This document shows positions 23,122 to 33,672 of a stretch of DNA of 64,000 bases, one piece after another. The number at the start of each line of letters is the position of its first letter. Position 1 is the first letter of the stretch. The notes under the pieces were generated by a model. That model did not search any database. It was given only the letters and a program-made list of their open reading frames with translations, and was not told where the DNA came from. Origin of the DNA: Aphelenchoides besseyi (taxonomy: Eukaryota > Nematoda > Chromadorea > Rhabditida > Aphelenchoididae); NCBI GenBank assembly GCA_024699855.1, contig JAMPIQ010000003.1, forward strand, positions 8,804,001 through 8,868,000, written 5' to 3'. A program made the position numbers and the translations under genes.

Positions 23122-24053
23122 TCAATTTGAACGTTTGAAAAGCATACTGAAGTAACTCAATCTTTTCCTTGCATCATTGTTGTATGCTCTCCATCGTATT
23201 CTAAAGCGTCCTTTAAACTCAAAAGCTGAATGGCAATAAAATAATGCAAATTCCCCGGTTTGTTGTTGCTCTTTGCACAGTAAAAACTTTGTTTGATGCA
23301 ACAAATCAGCTGGTACAATTCAATTTGTTTGAATCGTGAACACGTGCCTTAAATGCGATCACTTCACGTGTCTTCCATTTGCTGTTCGGCTCTCAAACGT
23401 GTGAGGTTGGCACGATCAAGTACTCAATATGCATACTGTTGTGTATGAAACTTTGGGGCGGAGGAGTTTATTAACACAATAAAGGTACTCAACAATAAGA
23501 CCGACTGTTCGGCCGTAGAGACGTGGAGAATCTCCCTCCTTCCCGGCCGGCCCTCGGTCAGAGCGGCGTTTGTGTGTCGTCCCAATCACACTATCGATTG
23601 CTCCATAGTGTGATTGGGTGCCGAACACTACACATACAATTAACCGAGAACTTTCGAGACAATCGAAATGTTGCAATTCGATTGACTGTCAAGAGCGAAT
23701 GTCCCATTACCCTATCGAAATGTCTACAATAATCAAAGCACGTAATTTTTGGCACAAAACAATAAGTAACTGCTTTTTGTTTGTTGTTGTTTGATTGGTA
23801 GAATTTGTACAGAACATAAATTTCGTTCAACTACTCAGTGGTTGTAACAACTTGCAATCTTGTTTCACCTGTTTGAGAACATTTGTTGTTTGTGAGTTCT
23901 CAACGAAACATCACTGGACTTTCGGGCAGTCGTAAAAAGTTTGCATAAATTAGCAATTCATTGCCGTGATTGTTATGTTAATTTGAAAAAGAAGATAGAT
24001 TTCACTTTTTTGCTCATTTTCTTTCTTTGCCGTAGTCCAACTTCTTGCCTCCA
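23122..24053. other. intergenic with a hairpin
   Basis: Divergent promoter region between the PAP2 gene (-) and the type I membrane protein (+). Contains the 14-bp inverted repeat at 23581-23618 beside an unusually GC-rich stretch (23535-23570). Confidence 0.5.
23581..23618. repeat. perfect 14-bp inverted repeat with 10-base loop
   Basis: Arms CCCAATCACACTAT and ATAGTGTGATTGGG are exact reverse complements (23581-23594 and 23605-23618). A hairpin of this kind could be the end of a small transposon, a structured RNA or a protein site. Confidence 0.75.
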
Positions 24054-25382
24054 ATGGCTCGTCTTTTGATCGGAATTGTGATGGTTGGACTGCTTGTTCA
24101 AACGGCTGATTCGGAAGAATGTTCTTTTGGGAAGGAAAGTAACACGCGAGTTTGTGGTTAGAATACGATAATCCTGTCTTGTTCTTCAGGATCAACTTTG
24201 GCAAGTGCAAGAGTGGGAAAGGAAAATTGAAAGTCCAAGAAAATGACCTGAATTTCAAGCTCCTCAACGAGAAAAATGGTCCGGGTGATTACAAGTAAGT
24301 GCTCAAAATAAAAAATAATCAAACGTGATAGAACGCTTACACTCACCGTCGGTTCCTGCTCATTGAACTGCGATGTGATTGGTAAAACAAGTGATAAAGC
24401 ACGTTTGCAATTTCCTAGTATGAAATTAATGCATCGCAGCTAACATTTCTTTTAGGGTTTACGAACACATTCTTTTTCCCAGTCCCAGTCAAGCTTAACA
24501 CAGAAGGTTACACGGTTGGCGAAGGTAGCACCGCAATACAATTGACATGTACCTCCGTTTACAATCCCAGTCAAACGGGTATGGTCGTTGAGTTCAACTT
24601 CAGTGCGACGGAAAAGATACCAGGACTAAGGATCACCTTTGTATGTTTATACGTATTTCCCACTTCTAATTTATTAGGAAAACGCCCATGTCTTTAACGT
24701 GACCGACACTCAATCAAAATGGGGAATTAAAAGTTGGCGTTTGTGGGCGGTGATTGGTAGTGGGTAAGCTTTCGGACTTTCGATTTGCTGTGAAGTTGGC
24801 TCGTTCAGAATCGCGAGTGTTATGATCCTCGCCATCTGTGCTGGTTTGGGAATTTGGTGGTGCTGTTCGAAGAAAAACAAGAAAGAAGAATCGCCAGGCA
24901 ATATGAAGGCTATGAAAACGAAGGTCTCCAAGAAAGGCCTCAACGGAGCAGCTATTGACGCATCTACGACAACTTCTCAAGCAGGAAATAAGAACGGGCC
25001 GAAAGAACCCAAATCGCTGATGGTCAAGACAGCCAAACCATTGATCGGTAATTTTAAGACCAAGGAAGCTGAAGAGAAGTTCTTAAACGATCTCAGAGAA
25101 GAGCTCATACAATTGGTGAGTCCAAGGATTTGAACACGAGAATTATAAGACTTTTAGGAGAAGGAACCGCTTTCGGACGTTCAAGATGCCGCAATTGCAA
25201 AAAAGGTTGCCGTACCTCCAGTGGCTCAATTACAAGGCAACGCTCCAACTGTAAGTCTCAACTATTATGGAACTTTTATTGTCTTTCAGAATCCGAAATC
25301 AAACTCCCCGAAAGTGGTAAGACTAAACAGTTTATTCATCTTTATAATCAATTCATTGCAGCGCAAAGCAGCTTCGACGTAG
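24054..25382 (+). CDS. single-pass type I membrane protein with Lys-rich cytoplasmic tail
   Basis: Signal peptide (RLLIGIVMVGLLVQTADS), an extracellular part of about 150 residues with paired cysteines and beta-rich character (LTLTVGSCSLNCDVIG; IQLTCTSVYNPSQTGMVVEF), one transmembrane helix (SVMILAICAGLGIWW) and a cytoplasmic tail of about 145 residues rich in Lys/Pro/Ala. Exons: 24054-~24153, 24190-24294, 24332-24381, 24456-24640, 24678-24763, 24809-25115, 25158-25250, 25290-25316 (27 bp), 25362-25382. All junctions keep frame except the first, where the donor at about 24153 needs one extra base. The ectodomain may be Ig- or cadherin-like; I cannot place it. Confidence 0.65.
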
Positions 25383-25566
25383 TGATGTAAACGACAACGT
25401 TCAATCTCATCCTATCATCTGCTTTTAGCCAATCGATCTCGCGAATACTTTCCCGAAGCGTTGTTCTGTCTTGTTACCAAAATAAAAAGCTTTTGTTCAC
25501 TTGTTAAGGTCAGTATTGACTTTTTGAAATGACCCGTTTATTGTAAATGAAACCCGACAAGTGAAA

Positions 25567-26857
25567 TTAAGAGAATTGGTCGTCGAATTCGTGTTGACAA
25601 ATTAGAAGTCCGATCGGTGTTCCATCGCTGTTGCGTTTGATCAGTGAGTTGATTGCTCGCGTATAGACATCGTCATTGTCCTCGCTGTCACCCACGATTT
25701 CGTTCGATGAATTCAACAGAGCCGACCAATTTCGTTTGTAGTTTTCGTATTCCTGACAGAGATTCTCGTTGAAAACGTTTCCACCGTACTTTTGCCATTC
25801 TTCCAATGACCCAAATTGCGGATATCGACTGTCAGTCTCTGGAAGGTAAAATGAGAGACTCGAAAATAGACAGTTAATCTAATTGTATCGAAGGACTACT
25901 GCAAAGTTATTATCAATTACACTTATTCTCGAGGCTCAATTCACTACCAACCTCTTCGTTCCAACTCTGCATCTTCTGCCTCACTCTCTTCAACGTCAAG
26001 AGAGCGAACTGGCGCTGGACGTTCGGGAGAATCGAAGAACAACAACGGAAACATTCCCAAAACACAACCGCTGAGAAGACCGAAAACCCGGGCGACGTGT
26101 TGAACCCAAAGAACTCGCCATTCTTCTTCTTGACCGGGCAGTAGGTTCGGCTTTCTGAAATCCGATCATTAATTTAGTTGTCAAATTAAAGGGTACCGTA
26201 TATGAACAACGAACAAGGACGAGTAGTAGACCACGGCCAAACCCAAACCATTGGAAATCAGATTCCCGACTGCCGCTCCACCCATCGGCGAGATTCCCAT
26301 CTGCAATCCAATGACTCTGAAGAGCAAATAGAAAAAATTGGAAAAGCGAGAGCTTACTTGTCAAACGATTCTCCAGCAACGATCATCGTTCCCATGTCGA
26401 AGAATCCGTAGACCAGATAAGGAAGGTAGTTGAGCCACCAAACCGAACGTAGTTCGTCGTAGTGAACGGGAATTTGGATCGGAACTTTCGGCGGCTCGTA
26501 TTGAAGAGTTCCTGGAACATAAATAAAAACTTTGGAGTCGACTGCTTACTTTTCCTGTGGATTATGTCGTAGATCAGATTTCGCTCCGATGGTTTCAGTC
26601 GATTCAGAAACGCGGTCACCGTTTTCTCATCTCTTAGTCCAAGGGCCGTGAAGGTTGGAGAAAGTGAGTCGAATTCGTCGGGGGCAATCAAACTGAATTC
26701 TTGTTTTTGACTATCAATGATTGAAATCTTACCTTTCCACACGCTCCATTTTCTCGTGTTTCTGTTTCGGCGATCGTTGCAGACGTGACGGAAAGAAACG
26801 AGATCGAATTGCTTGTTGAAAGGTTCGTTGTAGATTACAAAACTGAACTTGAAGCAT
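25567..26857 (-). CDS. TMEM65: TMEM65 homolog, mitochondrial inner membrane
   Basis: Exons 26733-26857, 26550-26692, 26358-26511, 26197-26316 and 25952-26154 give a protein matching TMEM65: an Arg/Gln-rich mitochondrial presequence (MLQVQFCNLQRTFQQAIRSR), the conserved LKPSERNLIYDI, then GFFDMGTMIVAGESFD, ISPMGGAAVGNLISNGLGL, and HVARVFGLLSGCVLGMFPLLFF, which line up with the membrane helices and glycines of human TMEM65. Without further splicing it stops at 25944 (250 residues; human 240). A good GT donor at 25951 can instead join exon 25567-25838, adding an acidic 90-residue tail with no ATG of its own. Human TMEM65 has been linked to mitochondrial Na/Ca exchange. The ATG at 26857 was chosen for the presequence. 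Confidence 0.88.
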
Positions 26858-27258
26858 AATGCTCAAGTTCCTGTCAGTTCACAGCGTCAACTCGAACACC
26901 AACCCGCTCAGCTTCAATTCGGATTCCCAATGATCTCATCTACCGACCATCTTCTGAATCAAAGTGCAAATTGAGCAAAAGAGAATTTAAGCAATTTCTT
27001 GAACCGTAAGTGGAAAGAACAACGAAATGTCCGAAAACAACGGACGGCGTTCGAAGTAAACAAACTAAAAGAGCAACGAGCAGACGAAAACACCGCTTTT
27101 CGAATGCTTTTTGAACCAAAAGCCGTGGACTTAAGAAAAAAAGAGCGGGAACCTTCTCGCGATAAGAAGTCTCACATAAGAAACGCAACAAAGTAGCCAA
27201 CAGTTTTTACTTCGTTGTGACCAAACAATGCAGTAAGTATACAGCCGATTAATTACTA
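26858..27258. other. intergenic
   Basis: Lys/Arg-rich open frames on the plus strand (26999-27196) lack splice or motif support. Nothing else seen. Confidence 0.5.
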
Positions 27259-28756
27259 CTATTTGGTTGAGAACTTTTCGAATATTTTTCGCTGATTCAT
27301 TCGTTTCAATCCATCTTCCAAGCCATGTTGTAATCGGGTTTGCATTTTGTCAATTCGAGACCGATGAAGTTGTGGATTGTTTTCGAAGTCTTGAGCCGTC
27401 AAGAAGTACATGATAATAACCAAGTAAATAGCTTGATGAATTGTAGCATAAGCATAGAGTTCATGGGCCTTAAAGCTTACGATTGTTAGGTAATGTAAAA
27501 CAGGAAACTTGCTTGCTCGCGACTGAACGGTGGTTGCTTGTAACCACGTTTTTTGTACGCTCTTCTCAACGCATTGTAATAGACATCGACCACCGACTTC
27601 TCAATCTTTCTTCGCATCGAGCTCTCCACACAAATTTGAATCAAACGAGCTAAATCGAAAAGCGGATTGCCATAAAAAGAAAGTTGAAAATCGATGACTG
27701 CGCTGATTTCGTTTGTTGCTGTGCCATCAGGATTTTGTTTTAGCAAGAGATTGTTGGTCCTGATAATCGAATTGATTATCTCAGACAATTTCACCCTACC
27801 AAAAATCTCCATGAACATACATATCGGCGTCATACTCTTGTGATAAACCAATAAGAGCATAATGGGACAACGCTTCCATGTTCAGCGTTTGAAACTTCTC
27901 GGCAAACCATTCGAAGCCTACAAATTGGGAGACCGATTGAATATTAAAATAGCTACTTACTCGGTTTTCGTGCACACCATCGACTGAAAAATGTGTTAAT
28001 CAAATTGCGAGAGTTACAGTGCAAATGGTAAGTGCTCTTCAAGTTCTTAGACTTTTGTTTTAGATCGGGTGTTGTGTTGATTGCCGCCTAAACTACAGGT
28101 TCAAGTGTTAACTTAACTTCTGTTCACCTGAAGTTGAGCGAAATGTTTGGCGACGTTGAAACACAAATCAGCCGGTGCTCCGTCAAAAGCATTGGCTGTA
28201 GTTGTGAAATCACTTAGATCTTCCATTATAATGATTCCCGAACGATCTTCTGTTGCAGTTTCAAGAAAGAACAAACGAGGAATAGGAAGCTCGTCAACTT
28301 TGTTAATCAGCTCGTAGACGAAGCATTCGTTGTTGTGCGAGTTGCTAAGATCTCTGCGAAACGCATCTTTGTCGTTCTAAAGTTGAATTGATTAGACAAA
28401 ATGTTCACTGAAGTTACTTCCAACAACTCCATTTGATCACAAGCTTCGCTTATTCGTTCAAGTGTCGGAAGCTTCAGAATAACTTTGTGGGGTTTAACGT
28501 GAGTGTCCGTGAAATCGATCGTCAGTTTTAAAACACGACTCAAATTTCCCTGTCCAAATGCACTCAAATCTCGAGAGTTGATCTGTAGGTTGAGCTCATT
28601 ATATTCCCATATATCTCCTACCGATTCGATTGTCGATTCGTTCATTTTCTGTGAAAACTCGGGACAATTTTCACTCAACTTTTTCAGAACGAATGTCATC
28701 GTATAGCCGGTGCCATCGAACTGCAAATTCTCATCCATTGAATCGAACACAGGCAT
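27259..28756 (-). CDS. CHK-type kinase-like protein 1
   Basis: Member of the choline/aminoglycoside-kinase-fold CHK-like family (nematode DUF1679 or ecdysteroid-kinase-like proteins). Six exons (28418-28756, 28128-28376, 27961-28087, 27800-27917, 27513-27759, 27259-27468) give 429 residues. Visible: an N-terminal lobe with KVILKLPT as the ATP-lysine strand, IIIMEDLSD hinge, the catalytic loop MYVHGDFWTNNLLL (His-Gly-Asp and Asn intact) and the metal-binding ISAVIDFQLSFYGNPLFDLAR. The last intron (27469-27512) begins GCAAGT. Substrate unknown; family members phosphorylate small hydroxylated molecules such as ecdysteroids. Paralogous to the next gene upstream. Confidence 0.88.
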
Positions 28757-29181
28757 TCTGCTTAGACAACTGAATTCTCCTACCGTATAACTGAAGGCGG
28801 AATCGAAATCAAATGCTTGTGTTCTTCATTTTATACCTAAAAGGTCAACACAGTAGTTACATTGGGTCTCTCTCGTTGGGTTCCTGTTATCATTTCGAAA
28901 TTTATTGCCGACAAACCGCTTCCTTTAACCGGAACCTACAACCGTATATCGCAACATGTATTCTGGTCGGGTCTTCGTTTTAAAGTGCAAGTAATTAGTT
29001 AGCTGCCAAAACCTGAGATTTCGTTTAAAAAAACGTCTGATCAATTCCGCGTTAATTGTCGTCTACGTGATTTGTTGCCCCCGCAAGATCGTTTGGTTCC
29101 TAAATTACACTAAAAGTGCAGAAATTGCTGATTGGAATTTACAGTAGTTTATTGACTTTTAATCGGATATTACAACGAATT
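28757..29181. other. intergenic between the two CHK-type genes
   Basis: No supported exon; likely promoter of kinase 1 and 3' UTR of kinase 2. Confidence 0.5.
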
Positions 29182-30818
29182 TCAGTCCATCAATAAATTT
29201 GGAAAACGATCCCAAATTTCGTATTTGTCCATCAACTCGAACGCGTCTTCAAAAGCGAATCTAGCACGCAGCAAAAGTTTTTGTTTTTGAGCTTCAAACA
29301 CCTTGGGTTCCACCTTTGCGGTCACCGACGGAATGATGAAAAATGAGCACATCATCATCAGTTCGAACGATTGCTGCAAAATTTTTTTTGTTCACTGAAA
29401 TCATTTCCTTTACCTGAATTTGTGCGTACTCAAAAAGCTCTTGAGTCTGAAAGTTTTCATTTCAAGTCAACTCAGCAAAAACTGCCTACTTGTTCTTTCG
29501 TTAACGAAATGGGTTTTCCTTTCGATGCCTCAGTCAACGTGTTGTAATACGCATCGATAACCAACGGAATAGCTTCTCGTCTGACTTCTCCGTCAGCACA
29601 AAGTGTTATGAACCTCGCGAAATCAAATGTTGAATTCCCTTCCATCAGAATCTGCCAATCGATGAAACTGAAAAATTAATTAGAAGTCGTTCAAACGAAC
29701 ACAAACCTCGCAATCTCATTGCTGAGTGAACCGTCTTCAGACAATTTGATCATCACGTTATTGGTCCCTGAAATTAGATGGGAAGTTTAAAGAACAGAAT
29801 GTTGAGATCATACAACAATCGCCGTTCAACAAAGTTATTGCTCCTAAAATCATACTTTTATTCAAATACAAGATGATCTTACCGTATCTCTTAGGCAACT
29901 CCATAAGTGCGTAACGCGAGAAGTTGATGTAATCGACTCGCCGCATCTTCTTAACAGTCTCCGTGAACTCTGAAAGTTTCCAGCTTAAGGACCACACACT
30001 TTGTTTCAACCAACCGGGAGCTTCATCGATGAACTTTTGGCACATTTTAGGCATTTCAAATCGATTGAAGCTGCTGCAATGAAAATTCTTCTCGAATTTT
30101 CCCTTCCAATCATTGCGACTGTTCATTTGAGCCTTCAAACCAAAATATCAGTTATAGAGCGCCGATAAGAACTTACATGAAAGGTAGCAAAATGACGAGC
30201 TGCGTTAATACAATGATCAACTGTAATGCTCTTGAAGATGCCAATTGTCGTTGCAGTTTCACTAAGATCGTTCATTACAATAAGTCCCGGGTTTCCTTCT
30301 CCTGTACGCTGCGTGAAATAGACATGTGGTTTTGGAAAATCTACGACATCACGAATCAACTCGTAGGCCGTGCACTCCAAATTGTGAGCGTCTTTGAGTT
30401 CGTCTTGAAATCTGTTTGAATCCGATTTCTCAAGTCCCATGTCGTCCATTGCTTTTTCCAGACACTGGAACGTGGGAACCTTCATAATAAAGCGATATGT
30501 GTCTCCAGAATCAAAAGTAACAGTTGTTTTGTACACATGAGATAAGTATCCCTTACCTAAATTAGCGATTTTGAAAGCTAAAATCCGACTTTCATACCAT
30601 CACTAATATCATAAGCAGTGATCTGAAATTATCCGAATTCATTTTGTATCGTAAAGTAAACTCACATCTTTAACTTGTTTGTCGCCACGAGCCTTTACAA
30701 ACGTTGGATTGTGATCGTGCAGCATTTTTAGAGTCCAGTGTATTGTATACCCGGTATTAGACAATTCGCTGCTTAATGGGACTGTCGGAAGAACGTGTAA
30801 GTCGTTGGTTACTGTCAT
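29182..30818 (-). CDS. CHK-type kinase-like protein 2, altered catalytic loop
   Basis: Nine exons (30666-30818, 30598-30622, 30177-30556, 29883-30132, 29814-29843, 29707-29767, 29490-29667, 29414-29446, 29182-29373), including a 25-bp and a 30-bp exon, give 433 residues. The layout follows its paralog: YRFIMKVPTF lysine strand, LIVMNDLSE hinge, and the C-terminal Asp in SFIDWQILMEGNSTFDFAR. The catalytic loop reads LLNGDCWTNN: the usual His of HGD is Asn, while the Asp and the later Asn remain. Activity is therefore uncertain. Intron positions differ from paralog 1 in the second half, so the duplication is old or introns have been gained. Confidence 0.85.
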
Positions 30819-31635
30819 TTTCAAGACTGCTCAATAACTTGTTTAACTCAAAAAAGAGAGAGTAGAAAGGAACTTCCAGTCTTATATTCGTTTTTAGTCA
30901 CCATTGAACTCAAAAGTTCAACTGTAGAATAAAAGCACAGAACTCGGTTCGCGACGTTCCCGCCCAATACTCGTTTTGAGTCGAGCGATTATTTCTTTTC
31001 AAATTGGATTACTTCACCTGTTGTTTGAACTGATCGATCGCAGCATTGGAGCGAAAAGTTTCCTAACATACTCACGTGTATGTGAATTTGACATGACGAA
31101 AATTTTAAAAGTTGCGTACAACGTTTTCGCGTACAACTAAACATCCTCGTCGTTGATTGTTATCGTTGCAGTCGTCCAACCAACAGGTGGCGCGTCAAAT
31201 CGTATTTGCATTAACTCAAAATCTGTGAACTGGAAAACGCAAACTACAACCTACGAAGTGTCGATCAGTTCGATTGTTCAACACAAATTGCATTTGCTAC
31301 TACAGAGCTTTACATATGATCAATGACTGACAGCTTGATCGTATTCTGAACTTCGTTCATTTGTTTCTAATCTTCATAATCGTAGTTTCAAATCTATTCG
31401 CGTCAAATACACTAACAAGCAAAAGTTGCCCTTACAATCAATCAACCTTCAAAAATATTTTTTGACAAACGAAAAACTTTGACAAAGAAATCGGTTTATG
31501 AACCGCCAGCTATTCAATGCCATTTCTACAGTAATACTAAGCGTATTTCGGTGTTAATTTCAAGTCAAAAATTTACTCAGTAAAAGTTCGTATCTTGCAA
31601 AACAAATGTTAAATACGTACTCTCCATATTCTAAT
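30819..31635. other. intergenic
   Basis: No supported exon. Confidence 0.5.
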
Positions 31636-32449
31636 CTATAAGTTTATTTTATTACACTTGCTTCCGATCGTCAAGTCCACTCGCTCCCCATCATCACCAT
31701 CATCATTGCCGAGTATGTTAGGGAACCGGTACTTTAGTTCCCGTTTAGCGGAAATGAACATGCTTTCTTGTTATTTTCAGTGTAAACTAAGAAAATATGA
31801 TACTTTTGGAGTTTGACCCTCTTAATAATTGCAGTTTAGCCCCCGCCCCCTTTAAAAAAACCAGTGGCTTGTACTCGTCTTTGCGCTCCGTGAATTTCTG
31901 GTCCAATGCCAAGTTGTTGTAAGCGAGAGCGCAACGATTGACTCGTAAAAACGAACACTCGATCGCTTCCACGGTCTCGTCCGCACTCGGAAACTGCAAG
32001 TCGCCAACCGGACGTTTCTGTATGATCGACTCGAAGACTTTATTGTCAATCTCCCGAATCGCCAACTGCTCTCCATCTCCAGCGGGTGCGACCACAGTCG
32101 TCTCCTGTGGCTTTGTCAAAAGAAGTGAGCTGGCAAAGTCAACAAAGAAGTGGGAATCTTCATTGCTACCCAACTGAAAACTCAATCTCGTGCGCCAAAG
32201 ACCCGAAACTCACTATCGCACCCAGCGCCTCCATCGTCTCATCACTCCAACTTTTTATCGACAACAATGAAGTCTCCTGTTGAGTCGAACTCGCTTCGCT
32301 ATCCGATGGATAAGAAAACGCACTCTGCATCTCATCCGTCGACTCCAACATCTCGACCGACTATAAGCCACTGATGAAAAAATGAGTTTGAAAATAGACG
32401 TGGTTTCCGCTTCCAGTGAATCTGCATATCTTTGACGACACTTATTCAA
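31636..32449 (-). pseudogene. fragmentary coding segments of an unrecognised gene
   Basis: Three stretches on the minus strand look coding: about 32350-32216 (Ser/Glu-rich, ESTDEMQSAFSYPSDSEAS), 32172-31870 joined to it by a clean 43-bp GT-AG intron (LTKPQETTVVAPAGDGEQLA; CSFLRVNRCALAYNN), and 31761-31636 (ELKYRFPNILGNDDGDDGER). An upstream stretch near 32450 (NKCRQRYADSLEAE) cannot be joined in frame. Either the gene has unusual junctions or it is decayed; I could not recover a continuous model. No family recognised. Confidence 0.35.
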
Positions 32450-33206
32450 ATCGTAGACTTGTCCTCAGATTGTTCGTTCCGGGGAGTCCCCAAGAACTGG
32501 GCCAAAAATTCGATAGTCCGAACACACCGAATGGTTCGGAACTCTTCGTACCTTTTTTTGGATCTAAAATCCTGACAATAAGCAGCAGAAACGAAACAAA
32601 GTGGAAGGTGAATGGCACCCAAAGCGACAGGTTCAGCTGTTTGCCCGTGTCGTGTTCTCTTACTCTAACTGCCTACTGCACTGGTGCGGTGTTTTCTCTG
32701 CGAAAGGAATCTCGAAGTTGAGTGTTTTTTAAGTTTGTTGAATACAACTAGTGATTCCAAATCCAATGAATTTAGAAAGCGAAATGCAAATTGAAAACTT
32801 GTTGATTACTTCGGGGAGAGTATCGAAGACATGCTCCCGGACATAACAATATTTTCGTTGTAAATGACCTCGCAATCGGTTACCCAATAAAGAACCAAGC
32901 GTTTCCTCGAGTCAAGTCACTTGATCGTCATTATGTGGATGACAGTAAGGCGGGATTTGATGCCTGTTGGGTCGACGCCTTCTTGGCTATCGAAGGATAT
33001 ATAAGCTTTGGAATTGAGTTTGATCAATCAGTTTCCCCACATGTCTTATTAATTTCCCATTCCTTTTGCTCGACGTTTTCCCACTTACTTCATTCTGTTT
33101 GCTCAATGATTTTTCTTTTTTTATCCTATTCATTTGGAAAAATGAGCTTTGTAAGTTCCCTGATCCATTCCGTTGGATCAGTCAATGCCCGCTATGTCTT
33201 TCATTT
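32450..33206. other. AT-rich region with several short hairpins
   Basis: No supported gene. At 33120-33245 there are several small palindromes built on CATTTGGxxAAATG and GATCCATTCCGTTGGATC, reported under findings. Confidence 0.45.
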
Positions 33207-33473
33207 TTATATGTTTGTTTCCTTATCCCACTCATTTGGATAAATGAGCCTCCGCATTCCATCTTCATTGACTCCACCCGTCATCACAATCTTACCGGTC
33301 GAAAACAACAGAAACAAAGTCTTTTCGTTCCTAATTGCTTCATTACAACGATAGATCAATGTCGAAAACTTTTTCGCATCGTATTTACAAGCTAACACAT
33401 TGCAAATTCCGTTCAAATCTACTGAATTTCGAATATCGAATGCAACGGCAATGTTCACCAATTTAACTTCCAT
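33207..33473 (-). CDS. ORF resembling a single lobe of TATA-binding protein
   Basis: One exon, 88 residues, ATG to TAA. It follows the TBP repeat order: a strand VNIAVAFDI, then LNGICNVLACKYDAKKFSTLIYR where TBP has its asparagine/lysine strand and N-P-K-R-F-A-A-V-I-M-R helix, then TLFLLFSTGKIVMTGG, which matches the TBP stirrup motif F-S-S-G-K-x-V-x-T-G, and a short helix. Canonical TBP has two such lobes (about 180 residues); only one is here, cut short before the last helix ends. On its own strand a TATATAA-like motif lies about 35 bases upstream. It may be a divergent TBP-related gene, an exon of a larger gene, or a decayed copy. Confidence 0.5.
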   Translation of the reverse strand: MEVKLVNIAVAFDIRNSVDLNGICNVLACKYDAKKFSTLIYRCNEAIRNEKTLFLLFSTGKIVMTGGVNEDGMRRLIYPNEWDKETNI

Positions 33474-33672
33474 TACTCACGAACATTTGTTCAGTTTGTT
33501 TATATAATCTTTGACGTTTCATTTCTTTGCACGTTGATTGTTCTAGGCATTCAAATACAACTTTATTTTACTTAACAAACAAATTTGAAAAACAACGAGC
33601 TTCTTGATTTGCGACGTTTGGAACGCTCACTTCTAAAATCTCAAACGTTTTGATTCGCCGTCTATTCATCAC

